From positions 668,537 through 732,536 of the forward strand of contig NZ_AHBZ03000012.1 of the NCBI RefSeq assembly GCF_000238375.3: a stretch of DNA of 64,000 nt. The letters run 5' to 3'. This document shows positions 21,243 to 30,292 of the stretch, piece after piece. Origin of the DNA: Pseudoalteromonas citrea (lineage in GTDB: Bacteria; Pseudomonadota; Gammaproteobacteria; Enterobacterales; Alteromonadaceae). How positions within the stretch are numbered: the first letter of the stretch is position 1; each line of letters begins with the position of its first letter. A program made the position numbers and the translations under genes. A model generated the notes under the pieces. It did no database searches. It saw nothing but the letters and a program-made list of their open reading frames with translations, and was not told where the DNA came from.

Positions 21243-23273
21243 TTAACGCTCTCGAACTAAGCGAAAGCCAATATAATTTGCTCTAAAATCTGCGGCAAGA
21301 GCTAAACGCGTTGATACTCGTGCCAAACTTGGCGCAAAGTTCCATGCACCCCCTCTAACGGTAACATCATCTTGTGACGCTCGCTTTTGAGTCCATTCCC
21401 ACACATTACCAACTGTGTCGTATAAACCATAGTTGTTAGGCGCAAATTCACCTACTGGCGCAGCACTTTTATTTGAATATTCACTACCACACCATCCACA
21501 GTTAGCTAGATTTTTACCTATCTCATTACCCCATGGATATTCTGAAGTTGTACTTGCCCGTGCGGCATATTCCCATTCAACTTCATTTGGAAGACGAAAT
21601 TGCTGACCTTTTTCACCTGATAACCAGTTAGCGTATGCTTTAGCATCTTCATACGATACACATACTACAGGGAAGTTATCAGCTTGGTTAAAGCCTGGAT
21701 TGCTCCATTTATAATCAAGCTCCCAAACCGGCTCACCATTTTTATAATATGCGCAACCTTTACCTTTTTCAGCTTCAGTTTGGTATCCTGTACTCGTAAT
21801 AAATTGCCTGTATTCCCCAACCGTCACTTCTTTGGACTGCATTGCGTAGGAGTTACTCAGTACCTTTTCAACCACAGGACGCTCATTTGCCAAACCATTG
21901 CCGGTCAAATCTCCCATTTTAAAACTGCCAGCCGGAATAATAACAATTGCGTTATTAGCCTGAGAAGGTGTAACTACTGTCTTGGTTCTCTTAGCTATGA
22001 CTTGTTTTTGCTCACTTTTCGGTGTCGGTGCAGCAATCGACTCAGGCTTTTTTAATAGCCGAGCATTTATCGTTCGTGCTTTTCGAATATCAATCTGTGC
22101 TTTATAAGGCTGATACCCCAATTTGCGCACTTCAATATCATGAATGCCTTTAGGCACATTCACCGTCAGTTTTGTTGAGCCGTAGCTCACACCATTAATA
22201 AACACTTCATCATCATATACATTCGAGCGTAAAGTCACGGCAACAGAGTTCACTTTTTCACTCTGTGCTGGTGACACGTTAGTAACGCGCTGTGTATCAA
22301 TCTCAATAACTGGCTGCTGGTCTGCCTTTGTAACTTCTACTTGCCCAATATTGTCAGAAACATCTTTAAAAGTGAGCTGTGTATCACTGAAAGTAGTTGG
22401 GTAACTTGCTTGGTACCCCATGGACAATGGCGTGCCATACTCTGAGCAAAAGCGGTTATCTAAGTTAAGCAAACTACATAAACGGCTATTGTTCATATCG
22501 CCGCGCATAGTCACACTTAAATTAACGCTGTAGTTACCTTGCCCACTAAATGCACTGCCAACCACATGGCTATTTACGACTTGAACTTGGGCACCAGCTA
22601 TATTTCGTTTTGGTTCGACGATACGTTGTTCAGTTAGATTTGCAAAGACTTGATCAATGAAGCGTTTAGTCGCTTTTTGTAACCCTAATTGCTGACCCCG
22701 TTGCTCACACGCGGCAAGTGTTTCGGTGCGCTTACAATTAATGGTATGTTCAACCTCGAGTGTCCCTTCACGCGTGAACTCATTGCGCAGCCGCTCAACT
22801 CGCGCTGTACTAAGTTGATCTTTTAAGCTCTCAAGTGTGTTTACTAAGGTATGCTTCGTAATACGTATTTGTTCAATGTCTTTTCTGTGTGATGCAATCG
22901 CCGCCAATTGCATAGAAATATCATCTTTGTTCTGCTTATGCGTTGATACCGCTTGTTGGTAACGCGTTTGCGCTGCGGTAATATCAATAGAAGGATCGTC
23001 AATTAAGCGTCTGTACAATTCGTTCATTGCATCAAGCGCTTGATTCTTCTCCTTATCTAATTCAGAGGAACGCGTTCGAAGTAGAGTCAATTGTGATTGT
23101 AGTCGAGCTTCTTCACTAATGTGCTTATCTAATATTTGCGTATAGTTATCTAACTCAGTTTGCTTTACAGCTAACTCTGATTCAACGGCATTAACCGTGG
23201 CTGTATCTTGGGCCAAAACACTGGCAGCCATTAAAGTGGCGGTAACAAAAAAAGACAAAGGAGCAATTCGCAT
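21243..23273 (-). CDS. Exported coiled-coil/PEGA/formylglycine-generating-enzyme-like (SUMF1) protein
   Basis: About 676-aa exported protein of unknown role. Order of parts: signal peptide (residues 1-22, ending ASVLAQ), long coiled coil (about 25-165), a cysteine-containing middle domain, a PEGA repeat (about 350-405, NVYDDEVFINGVSYGSTKL) and a SUMF1/FGE-sulfatase domain at the C-terminus (about 445-676, IIPAGSFKMGDLTG, RLPNEVEWEYAARAS, ending GFRLVRER). Many bacterial SUMF1 proteins have no enzyme activity, and the catalytic cysteine pair of true FGE cannot be confirmed by eye. The ATG at 23273 is chosen because it directly precedes the signal peptide; the frame extends upstream to a TTG at 23297. 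It is a separate insertion between mreB and csrD. Confidence 0.8.
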   Translation of the reverse strand: MRIAPLSFFVTATLMAASVLAQDTATVNAVESELAVKQTELDNYTQILDKHISEEARLQSQLTLLRTRSSELDKEKNQALDAMNELYRRLIDDPSIDITAAQTRYQQAVSTHKQNKDDISMQLAAIASHRKDIEQIRITKHTLVNTLESLKDQLSTARVERLRNEFTREGTLEVEHTINCKRTETLAACEQRGQQLGLQKATKRFIDQVFANLTEQRIVEPKRNIAGAQVQVVNSHVVGSAFSGQGNYSVNLSVTMRGDMNNSRLCSLLNLDNRFCSEYGTPLSMGYQASYPTTFSDTQLTFKDVSDNIGQVEVTKADQQPVIEIDTQRVTNVSPAQSEKVNSVAVTLRSNVYDDEVFINGVSYGSTKLTVNVPKGIHDIEVRKLGYQPYKAQIDIRKARTINARLLKKPESIAAPTPKSEQKQVIAKRTKTVVTPSQANNAIVIIPAGSFKMGDLTGNGLANERPVVEKVLSNSYAMQSKEVTVGEYRQFITSTGYQTEAEKGKGCAYYKNGEPVWELDYKWSNPGFNQADNFPVVCVSYEDAKAYANWLSGEKGQQFRLPNEVEWEYAARASTTSEYPWGNEIGKNLANCGWCGSEYSNKSAAPVGEFAPNNYGLYDTVGNVWEWTQKRASQDDVTVRGGAWNFAPSLARVSTRLALAADFRANYIGFRLVRER

Positions 23274-23487
23274 ATATTCCATTCCCAAAAGCGGCAATTA
23301 TTTGGTCGTTGTTATTTTTTATAATTAAGGCTTTATGCTATGTACTTACAAAGTAAAACACAAGCTTTGAGCAATTAATATCTCAGTTTACCCCTATTGA
23401 CTAGTGAGTTGCCAGTACTCAATTAAGATTTTCAATCTATTCATCGTATTTGGTACACTTATTCCATGCAATATCAGAGATACATTT

Positions 23488-24396
23488 ATGCGTTCACTGC
23501 AATTTGATTGGCCAGAGTCGCCAATTCAACGGATCACATCCCCCTCTATCAACAAACAAAAACTGACCGTATGTGTTAAACGAGATGATCTATTGCATCC
23601 AAACATCAGCGGTAATAAATGGAGGAAATTAAAATATAACCTTAAAGATATGCACGATAATAATAAAAACGCATTCATTACTTTCTCAGGTGCCTTTTCC
23701 AATCACCTTTACGCATCGAGCATGGCTTCGAAGTTATATGATATTGAGGGCCATGTTATTTTACGTGGCCCACATATAGATGAGCAAAACCCAACCATAA
23801 AAATGGCGCGAGCGTGCTACATGAACTTGCATGTAGTTAATCGTATTACCTATCGAAAGCGCAATAACACTGACTATCAAGATGAAATCCGCGAACAATT
23901 TCCCAACAGCCATCTAATTCCCGAAGGAGGGAGTAATCAATCAGCCTTGCAAGGGGTTCGAGAGCTCGCCCGAAGCTTACCTGAAAGCGACTATATACTC
24001 TGCCCAACGGGCAGCGGAGGAACACTTGCCGGACTCATTGATGGCAGTGCTGAAACAAGCCATATTATGGGCGTTGCAGTACTAAAAAATGCAGAGTATT
24101 TAAACCAGGATATTCTCGGGCTGAGCGCTAAGGCAGCAACGCAAAAAAATTGGCAGTTGCTTTGTCAATATCATGGCGGTGGGTATGGTAAGTTTTCCCC
24201 TGAATTGTGGTTATTTTGTCAGAATATGCATAGGGCCTATAACTTACCACTCGAACCCATATACAGTGGTAAAGCATTCTATGCGCTTTGGCAGCTCATC
24301 GAGCAAGGCTACTTCCCAGCTTATAGCAAAATCATATTTGTACATACCGGTGGGTTACAAGGCCTTGATGGGTTGCGATATCGTAAGTTGATTTAA
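23488..24396 (+). CDS. PLP-dependent enzyme of the ACC deaminase/D-cysteine desulfhydrase family
   Basis: Fold-type II pyridoxal-phosphate enzyme, 302 aa. The lysine-containing motif GNKWRKLKYNL (about residues 46-56), the substrate-binding GAFSNHLYAS and the PLP-phosphate loop PTGSGGTLAG are readable. Members act as 1-aminocyclopropane-1-carboxylate deaminase or D-cysteine desulfhydrase; most gammaproteobacterial copies of unknown substrate are only labelled as ACC deaminase/D-cysteine desulfhydrase. The ATG at 23488 is preferred to an upstream GTG (23404), because the family begins near the LQFDWPESPIQ run. It is convergent with csrD. Confidence 0.82.
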   Translation: MRSLQFDWPESPIQRITSPSINKQKLTVCVKRDDLLHPNISGNKWRKLKYNLKDMHDNNKNAFITFSGAFSNHLYASSMASKLYDIEGHVILRGPHIDEQNPTIKMARACYMNLHVVNRITYRKRNNTDYQDEIREQFPNSHLIPEGGSNQSALQGVRELARSLPESDYILCPTGSGGTLAGLIDGSAETSHIMGVAVLKNAEYLNQDILGLSAKAATQKNWQLLCQYHGGGYGKFSPELWLFCQNMHRAYNLPLEPIYSGKAFYALWQLIEQGYFPAYSKIIFVHTGGLQGLDGLRYRKLI

Positions 24397-24449
24397 TAGC
24401 TTGCGTTTCTTGATTAGTCACCTGTTTATAATCACATTGAGTGCAGCAA

Positions 24450-26090
24450 CTAATAGCCAACCAATTCTATTTGTTGAAGTAACTCCGCAAAGTAATACCC
24501 TTGCGCACCCTGCACACCAAGCTGTTGTAAGCAATTTAACTCAGCTTGAGTTTCAACGCCCACCGCGTAAACCGGAATACCGATTCTCTCAGCTTGATGT
24601 ACAATTTGACGCACACTCTTTTGCTGAGACTGGTTGGTATCTATATGATGCACCAGTTCAAATGCCAACTTTACAGCTTCCATAGCAGGGATAGCCCGTA
24701 AAGTCTTTGCAGGTAAAACATCGGTGACTTGGTCAAGCAAAACGCCCGACCCTAACTTAGCCAACGCACTAAATGCTTGCAGTAATGACCGATGATGATG
24801 GTAATAGTCGTACGCCGAAACTTCAAACTGCACCCTGCTCGCCACTCCTGATCCCTGAATTTCGCAGACCAACCAACTAACAAACGTATCATCACACCAA
24901 TTTACATGATGTAGGTTAATACTCACCTTCGTGTGATCTGCTTCTTTTTTTAAAACTCTAAGCGTATGTGCCACAACTGTTTTATCTAATGTATTTAAGT
25001 GGCTCTGACTGTGTATTTGCGGAATAAACTGCTTGGCTGAAATCAGCCCAAGTTGATTATGCCGTACCCGTAGTAACGCCTCGCTCTGCTTTATATCTTG
25101 TTGTTTAAAGCAAAATAAAGGTTGGAAGAACAGTACAAATTGGCCTTTTTGAATATAAGCAATAAAATCATCTTCACTACTTTGCATCGTTGTAGCGTGA
25201 GTTTTATTAAGCGGTACCATATGAACATGTTGCCAAACGTTATTCATAGCAACGGCTAATGCAGACCGTGCGAGTTGATAAACGTGAGTTTGGTCAGCCT
25301 TAGCTTGATAATAACACGCACCGATTTTAACTGTCTTACGTGACAAATCAGGTCGCATGATAATTAGCGCTTGAAATACAACTTCATGAAGCCTTTTTTC
25401 TATTCGGCTAACATCCCCCCAGGGCACTTGCTCAAATGTAACTGCGAGAGCTCCCGAGCTTAAGTATTTTACCGAGCACTTAGTATAATCGGCGAAATGT
25501 TTTGCTAAGAGTACGGAAAAGTGTTGTTGAGGATCTATTGTCGAGTCAATAATGTATCGCCACTTAACTAAAGCAAACACGTTAAATAACGACTCATCTG
25601 GCTTACGAGGTTCTATCGAAGTAGGTAATGCGGCATTGTTTTCAACACATATCTGTGTATTTCGAGAATAAGACGCTTTTGGCCTAACTCGATAAATTAG
25701 TAACCACCGGTAGCAAAACATTAAAAAACCAAAAAACAATATATTGAAAAAGATCAAAACAGCAGAGTAACGCTTTATGACTGAAGGATGAGAGAGAGTC
25801 AAACTCAAACCTTGGTAAGAAAAAACCTCATTTTCTAACCCATCGCTTGAAGTTGTTTCCGACGCTGAACTGAAACCATACTGCTGGGCTATTTGTTCTA
25901 CTTTCTCCGTGCTTCTTGTGTCTTCACGTAATACATGTATTTGCTTAACTATATCAATACCTTGCTGATGCGTTTTTAAATGCAATAAATGAAGTAGTAA
26001 TAAATTCAAAACAACAACCGTGACCACAGAAAAACCAACAACATACAGTTGCATAACACGTGAATTTAACTGCTCTAAAAACTGCTTCAT
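24450..26090 (-). CDS. csrD: CsrD/MshH-like protein with degenerate GGDEF and EAL domains
   Basis: 546-aa membrane protein: two N-terminal membrane segments (about 13-33 and 105-130) flanking a short periplasmic loop, a divergent GGDEF domain without the GGDEF motif (about 160-300), and an EAL domain (about 305-546). The EAL motif itself is kept (SEALLRV, about 337), but the usual DDFGTG catalytic motif is replaced by LDQVTD, so activity on c-di-GMP is doubtful. This and the position between mreB and ssb match CsrD (MshH in Vibrio), which directs RNase E to the small RNAs CsrB/C. The start is probably the ATG at 26090. Confidence 0.75.
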   Translation of the reverse strand: MKQFLEQLNSRVMQLYVVGFSVVTVVVLNLLLLHLLHLKTHQQGIDIVKQIHVLREDTRSTEKVEQIAQQYGFSSASETTSSDGLENEVFSYQGLSLTLSHPSVIKRYSAVLIFFNILFFGFLMFCYRWLLIYRVRPKASYSRNTQICVENNAALPTSIEPRKPDESLFNVFALVKWRYIIDSTIDPQQHFSVLLAKHFADYTKCSVKYLSSGALAVTFEQVPWGDVSRIEKRLHEVVFQALIIMRPDLSRKTVKIGACYYQAKADQTHVYQLARSALAVAMNNVWQHVHMVPLNKTHATTMQSSEDDFIAYIQKGQFVLFFQPLFCFKQQDIKQSEALLRVRHNQLGLISAKQFIPQIHSQSHLNTLDKTVVAHTLRVLKKEADHTKVSINLHHVNWCDDTFVSWLVCEIQGSGVASRVQFEVSAYDYYHHHRSLLQAFSALAKLGSGVLLDQVTDVLPAKTLRAIPAMEAVKLAFELVHHIDTNQSQQKSVRQIVHQAERIGIPVYAVGVETQAELNCLQQLGVQGAQGYYFAELLQQIELVGY

Positions 26091-27419
26091 CACACCACTT
26101 CATGCCACTTTTTAATAGCCTAAGTGTTGTCTAGAAGTACACAAAACTCAAGGTTAAGTATGACAAAAAATAGTGCCTAAAATATCCTGTTGTTAATCGC
26201 TATAAAGCCGCTGCACACAATAATCTTCACTCTACCATATATCAATTACCATGCCTTACAGCTTGGCTCTGTATTCCCCAATAGCTCAAACTAAGAGGCG
26301 TAACGTACTTTTTCATTGCTCCTCTCGCCAATTTTAGATCTCTATCCAACTACATTAAAAGTGCTTTTTGACTCTTTAATTTTATCTTCATATACTATCT
26401 TAGTTTTACAAGTCAACGTCGCAAACCCGCCCTAAAAATATGTCCAAGCCTTTCCTACGGTTTCAATTTAGTCACTACATTTTAGGCACAGGAAATAACT
26501 ATTCTTTTAGTCTTTTTCGTAATGTTAGATCAATCATCCACATTCATGATATCAATCAAACCGCTTTTCATTCGCAGTTTTCACCACAGTAACTCAGCTA
26601 AACCTTCGACAAAGATGGCCTTGAGCTTATAACACGCCAATATAAGGTTTTGATCGTTAGCTACCCATCTCAACTCCTGAAACCAAATGAATAAGAAGAA
26701 GCCCTGAATCACATACGTACGATGGATAAGAAGTGATGCCCACTCAACTCAAGAAATTAAATCTTCACACTACCATGATAAACCTTATTTATACCTTAAA
26801 GCCGTTTGACCAAAATTAAGAACAACATACCGAACGTCTTGAATTGAAGCTTTACAAAAACTGGGGAGCTCAAGTCGAGAGACAAGGAAAAGTAGCTTAA
26901 GCTATATAAATAAAGAAACTCCATACCAAGCTGAGCAATTACTATCAATGGTTCAACTCAAATGATACTGTCATTTATAAAATAGATTACTCTGTTTATT
27001 CAGAATAGTGGCAGTGCTGAAGCAATTGGAATAAGATGTTAGAATATTTTTAAACTAGTACCTTAGTGGTTAGTAAACCTATCACTGATGCCGTTATTTA
27101 AATCCTGGTAGCAAATATTACCTCTTGTTGACTGGTAGCTCATAACCAGCACGCGCTGCCTGTAACTATGGCAATACATGTTTTTTATCGTAATAGCGGA
27201 GCTACTATTTTCTGTATTTATAAAGATAGTGAATTTAGTTCTTGGTAATATGGACTAAGGGTCTGTAACTGAGATTTTGTAACGCGAAGCTTAGAATAAA
27301 GTAAAGAGGTTACATAAAACGACTGTTCTAATAAAATACCCAGTTACGTATAGAGCCCCCTTATTCGTATAACTATTAACTCAAATAGCAAATATTAGAT
27401 GAAAGCTTCGGAGTAAGAA
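26091..27419. other. 1.3-kb gene-free stretch
   Basis: No frame here runs beyond a few dozen codons without a stop. Short open pieces between about 26,600 and 26,900 are interrupted by stops in every frame, which fits a decayed gene, but I could not name its family. No tRNA, no clear inverted repeats of an insertion sequence and no obvious terminator were seen. The segment separates the conserved csrD from the accessory genes. Confidence 0.6.
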
Positions 27420-28790
27420 TTGGAAAAAATTATACTTTATGGTCTTGGCTCGGGAGGAAAGTGTGCTTTTGATATGCTTTCTACGGATAAGAATATCGAT
27501 ATCGTGGCGATTTGTGATTCATTCAGTGACGAGAAGCGCGAATATATGGGGGTGCCGATTATCCCCCCACACGAATTATCCCGCTATATATTTAGTCGTA
27601 TTGTTATTACCAGTATCTATGTTACCGAAATAATGGCTGTTCTGAGAAATGAAGACATCAATGAAGACGTTATTACGGTATACCAGGCACCTAAAATATT
27701 AGCTGATTACTTTATCTTTCAAGTAGAAAAATGGCTATCAGCTCATGGGGAACACACTGATCTGATTAAACAATCTGTTCATTTGGCTCAAAAACCACCA
27801 GAGTTATTTCCATATGAGCGATGGAAGAACATTTATTCATATTTAGTGGCTAATGGAATGTTTCGAGATTGTTCAAATAGCCGAGTTAAATTACAAAAAA
27901 GTCTTTTGGCCTCACCAGTAAACGATAGAGATACTTACATGCAACAATTTCTTTGTCTACTAGATAAAGGTGATTATGCGGCTGCCCAAAGAAAGCTAGA
28001 TTCCATGCGTCACCTCTTTCCTGATAAAGATATTGATTCTATTTATATGAAAAGCCTTTTACAACTATACATTGGAGGCTCTTATAACAGGCAATATATT
28101 GCTGAACTTTTAAACATAAAAGACGAACAGTTTTTTGAGCTGGTAAAAGGCAAAAGTATCGCCATTGTTGGCCCTTGCATTTCCAATGAGAAGCTTGGCA
28201 AAGAGATTGATAGCCATGATTTAGTTATTCGTATGCTTCCCTCGCTGAAGGATAATTCTGATAGTCAAGAAATTGGTTCAAAGACTAATATTGTCTACCT
28301 TTCTGCATATCGGTTGGAAATGATGAAAGCAGAAGACAAAGAGTTGCTTAGGCTTAAAGATATTTTCTATGTATTTGAACTACAGAAAGAAGAGTCTGAA
28401 TTTGAGTCAATTCATAACGGAAAGTCTCGCACAATGTTGTTTGAAGCAAAAATGAAGTTATTTAATGGTTTTCCAACTTTTTTACAAAGAATCCTGATTG
28501 ACTTACTTACTATGCAGGCTAAAAGTGTGAAAATTTTTAATTTTGATTTTTATACAACTAAAGCAGCTTATAAAAGTAGTTACTCGAGCTTTTCAGACTC
28601 TGAAAAATTAGCTGGAATTGGGGATAACCTTTTACTTAACCATGCTGTATTTCATGATATAGCCTCTCAACAGGTTTTTTGTAAAAGGCTACTGGAAAAT
28701 GGCTTGGTAGAAGCAGATACAAAAACTCGGGAAGTGTTAAAACTTGGTATTGACGAGTATTTTGATAAATTACATTTAGCTTTTAACTAG
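27420..28790 (+). CDS. Putative glycosyltransferase with GT29 (sialyltransferase)-like motif
   Basis: 456 aa. The N-terminal part (residues 1-110) resembles a nucleotide-binding fold with a glycine-rich start (ILYGLGSGGKCAFDML). A helical middle section (about 110-235) follows. Residues 243-272 read GKSIAIVGPCISNEKLGKEI then DSHDLVIRM, similar to the L-sialylmotif of GT29 (VVGN...EIDSHD.V.RMN). Function is inferred: transfer of sialic acid or a related sugar to a surface glycan or protein. The start is TTG, with GGAG seven bases upstream. It has no signal peptide and is followed by a methyltransferase gene in the same direction. Codon usage is AT-rich compared with the mre block. Confidence 0.6.
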   Translation: MEKIILYGLGSGGKCAFDMLSTDKNIDIVAICDSFSDEKREYMGVPIIPPHELSRYIFSRIVITSIYVTEIMAVLRNEDINEDVITVYQAPKILADYFIFQVEKWLSAHGEHTDLIKQSVHLAQKPPELFPYERWKNIYSYLVANGMFRDCSNSRVKLQKSLLASPVNDRDTYMQQFLCLLDKGDYAAAQRKLDSMRHLFPDKDIDSIYMKSLLQLYIGGSYNRQYIAELLNIKDEQFFELVKGKSIAIVGPCISNEKLGKEIDSHDLVIRMLPSLKDNSDSQEIGSKTNIVYLSAYRLEMMKAEDKELLRLKDIFYVFELQKEESEFESIHNGKSRTMLFEAKMKLFNGFPTFLQRILIDLLTMQAKSVKIFNFDFYTTKAAYKSSYSSFSDSEKLAGIGDNLLLNHAVFHDIASQQVFCKRLLENGLVEADTKTREVLKLGIDEYFDKLHLAFN

Positions 28791-28872
28791 GCACTGTTGA
28801 ATTGTAAAGATCAACTGAATCAAGCTAAGTGCTTCTATCGCAGTGTGTTTAATTTATTTGGATAAATGATGT

Positions 28873-29871
28873 ATGGGAAAAATTAATTATTTAGACATTC
28901 ACCCTGATAAGTATAAGTTATTGTTAAAAAGAATGTTACTGACTTCTTTAGCAGAAGTGCATAGTAAGAGTATTGCTCAGGAAAAGTCGAGTTATTGCCC
29001 TGTTTGCCATAACAACGAGATTTCTCATTATGAGATTAAAAATGGTTTTGAGTTAGATAAGTGTGAGCATTGTGGGCATGTATTTTGTAACCCTATGCCT
29101 ACCGATGAGCAATTAGAATCTTATTATAATGGAGAGATGAAGCTTTTAGAGAATCAAATATTTAGGGATACTTTTGAAAAGCGAATTCCTATTTTCAATG
29201 CCAGAGTGGAAAAAATAAAGCAATACATGGAAGAAGGGAAGCTGCTTGATGTTGGTAGCGCGGTAGGGATCTTTGTTGAGTCTCTTGTTCGCAATCAGAA
29301 TAGCTTGTCTATCAGTTGCTGTGATCCTAGTAAAGATGCTTGTTCTAGCTTAAATAAACGTTTTGGTGATAACCCATCAATCAATATTTATAACTGCTGG
29401 TTACATGAGATGCCCGCAGAAAATAAGTTTGATGGAATAACATTATGGGATACATTGGAACACATTACTGATTTATCTCCTTTTTGTGAAAAGATATTTG
29501 AACTTCTTAAACCAGGGGGGTATTGGTTCTTCTCAACTCCAAATTTGAATAGCCTCGAGTGGTCCATTGCAGGGCGTGACCATGAACAATTAGTTCCTCC
29601 AGGCCATGTAAATCTGTTTAATAAAAATAACATTCTAATTTTACTAAAAAAGTTTGGTTTTGAACTGATTGAGATAACTACTCCCAATGGCTCGATGGAT
29701 GTTGGCTACGTTGAAAAGTTGGCACATGGTTCTTCCGATTACGACTTAAAGTTAGGTACTTTCATAAAAGCACATTTGACAGATCCTAATTTTAAGAGTG
29801 CGTTATCTGATGCAATAACTCACGCTAACCTCGGCGGAAATATGTTTGTTATAGCAAGAAAGTCAATTTAA
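28873..29871 (+). CDS. Class I SAM-dependent methyltransferase with N-terminal zinc ribbon
   Basis: 332 aa. Four cysteines (42, 45, 64, 67; CPVC and CEHC) form a likely zinc ribbon, a feature of methyltransferases that modify surface sugars. The SAM-binding motif I is LLDVGSAVGIF (about 122-132), and the acidic motif follows as ITLWDTLEHI. It lies 82 bases after the GT29-like gene, in the same direction. Together they may form a small glycan-modification pair. The substrate is unknown. Confidence 0.75.
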   Translation: MGKINYLDIHPDKYKLLLKRMLLTSLAEVHSKSIAQEKSSYCPVCHNNEISHYEIKNGFELDKCEHCGHVFCNPMPTDEQLESYYNGEMKLLENQIFRDTFEKRIPIFNARVEKIKQYMEEGKLLDVGSAVGIFVESLVRNQNSLSISCCDPSKDACSSLNKRFGDNPSINIYNCWLHEMPAENKFDGITLWDTLEHITDLSPFCEKIFELLKPGGYWFFSTPNLNSLEWSIAGRDHEQLVPPGHVNLFNKNNILILLKKFGFELIEITTPNGSMDVGYVEKLAHGSSDYDLKLGTFIKAHLTDPNFKSALSDAITHANLGGNMFVIARKSI

Positions 29872-30048
29872 TTGATAGATTGATTTACCTGAATGCTAGG
29901 AAGTTCAAAGTATTATAACTAGATTACTCAAGTTGTTTAGTCCTCTAACGACTTTCTTAGTTTAGTTAATGACAAACTCTACTGTTGAACCGCTTCATTT
30001 TTAGGAAGACTGGACTTCCCATAGTTCCTTATTTCATTACTTTGAAAT

Positions 30049-30082
30049 GTAAAAATAAAAACCCAGCAATTATGCTGGGTTT
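30049..30082 (-). terminator. Intrinsic terminator left of the mobile island
   Basis: Inverted repeat AAACCCAGCA (30059-30068) and TGCTGGGTTT (30073-30082), 4-nt loop. Read on the minus strand it is followed by a T-rich run (TTTTTATTTTTA), so it stops minus-strand transcription coming out of the island or from the original host gene. It may also act weakly on the methyltransferase transcript. The rest of 29872-30292 holds no gene. Confidence 0.8.
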
Positions 30083-30226
30083 ATGTAGTATTCAGTATCT
30101 AAATTGACACTCTCTATTCTTATATGATCTAGAACGGTAATAAACACTTAATCCCAAAGGTGAGTGAGTGACTAAAGAAATAAAACCCAACAAATAAGCA
30201 CGCAAGAAACAAAACAGCCTCCCCAC

Positions 30227-30260
30227 TTAATCTACATAAAAACTATTTTATGTAGATTAA
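30227..30260. repeat. Perfect palindrome at the left end of the island
   Basis: TTAATCTACATAAAA (30227-30241) and TTTTATGTAGATTAA (30246-30260) are perfect 15-bp inverted copies with a 4-nt spacer. It has low GC and no T tract, so it is unlikely to be a terminator. A half site (AATCTACATAT) follows at 30290-30300 and overlaps the trlF stop. Related half sites lie at the right end (42996-43018 and 43096-43120). Inferred to be an attachment or recombinase-binding site. Confidence 0.65.
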
Positions 30261-30292
30261 AAGCAATATATAAGCTGTTTTCACCCTATAAT

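Noticed and set aside
24401-24685. Plus-strand frame starting with a signal-peptide-like sequence after the PLP enzyme
   Set aside because: Overlaps the coding end of csrD on the other strand, lacks a homologous look beyond the first residues and has no good ribosome site.
26091-30226. Placing the GT29-like and methyltransferase genes inside the GMT island
   Set aside because: They lie outside the left palindrome and beyond a terminator, and run in the opposite direction; they may be a separate acquisition.
30227-30260. Reading the left palindrome as a transcription terminator
   Set aside because: The stem is AT-rich, there is no U tract, and related half sites recur at the other end of the island.
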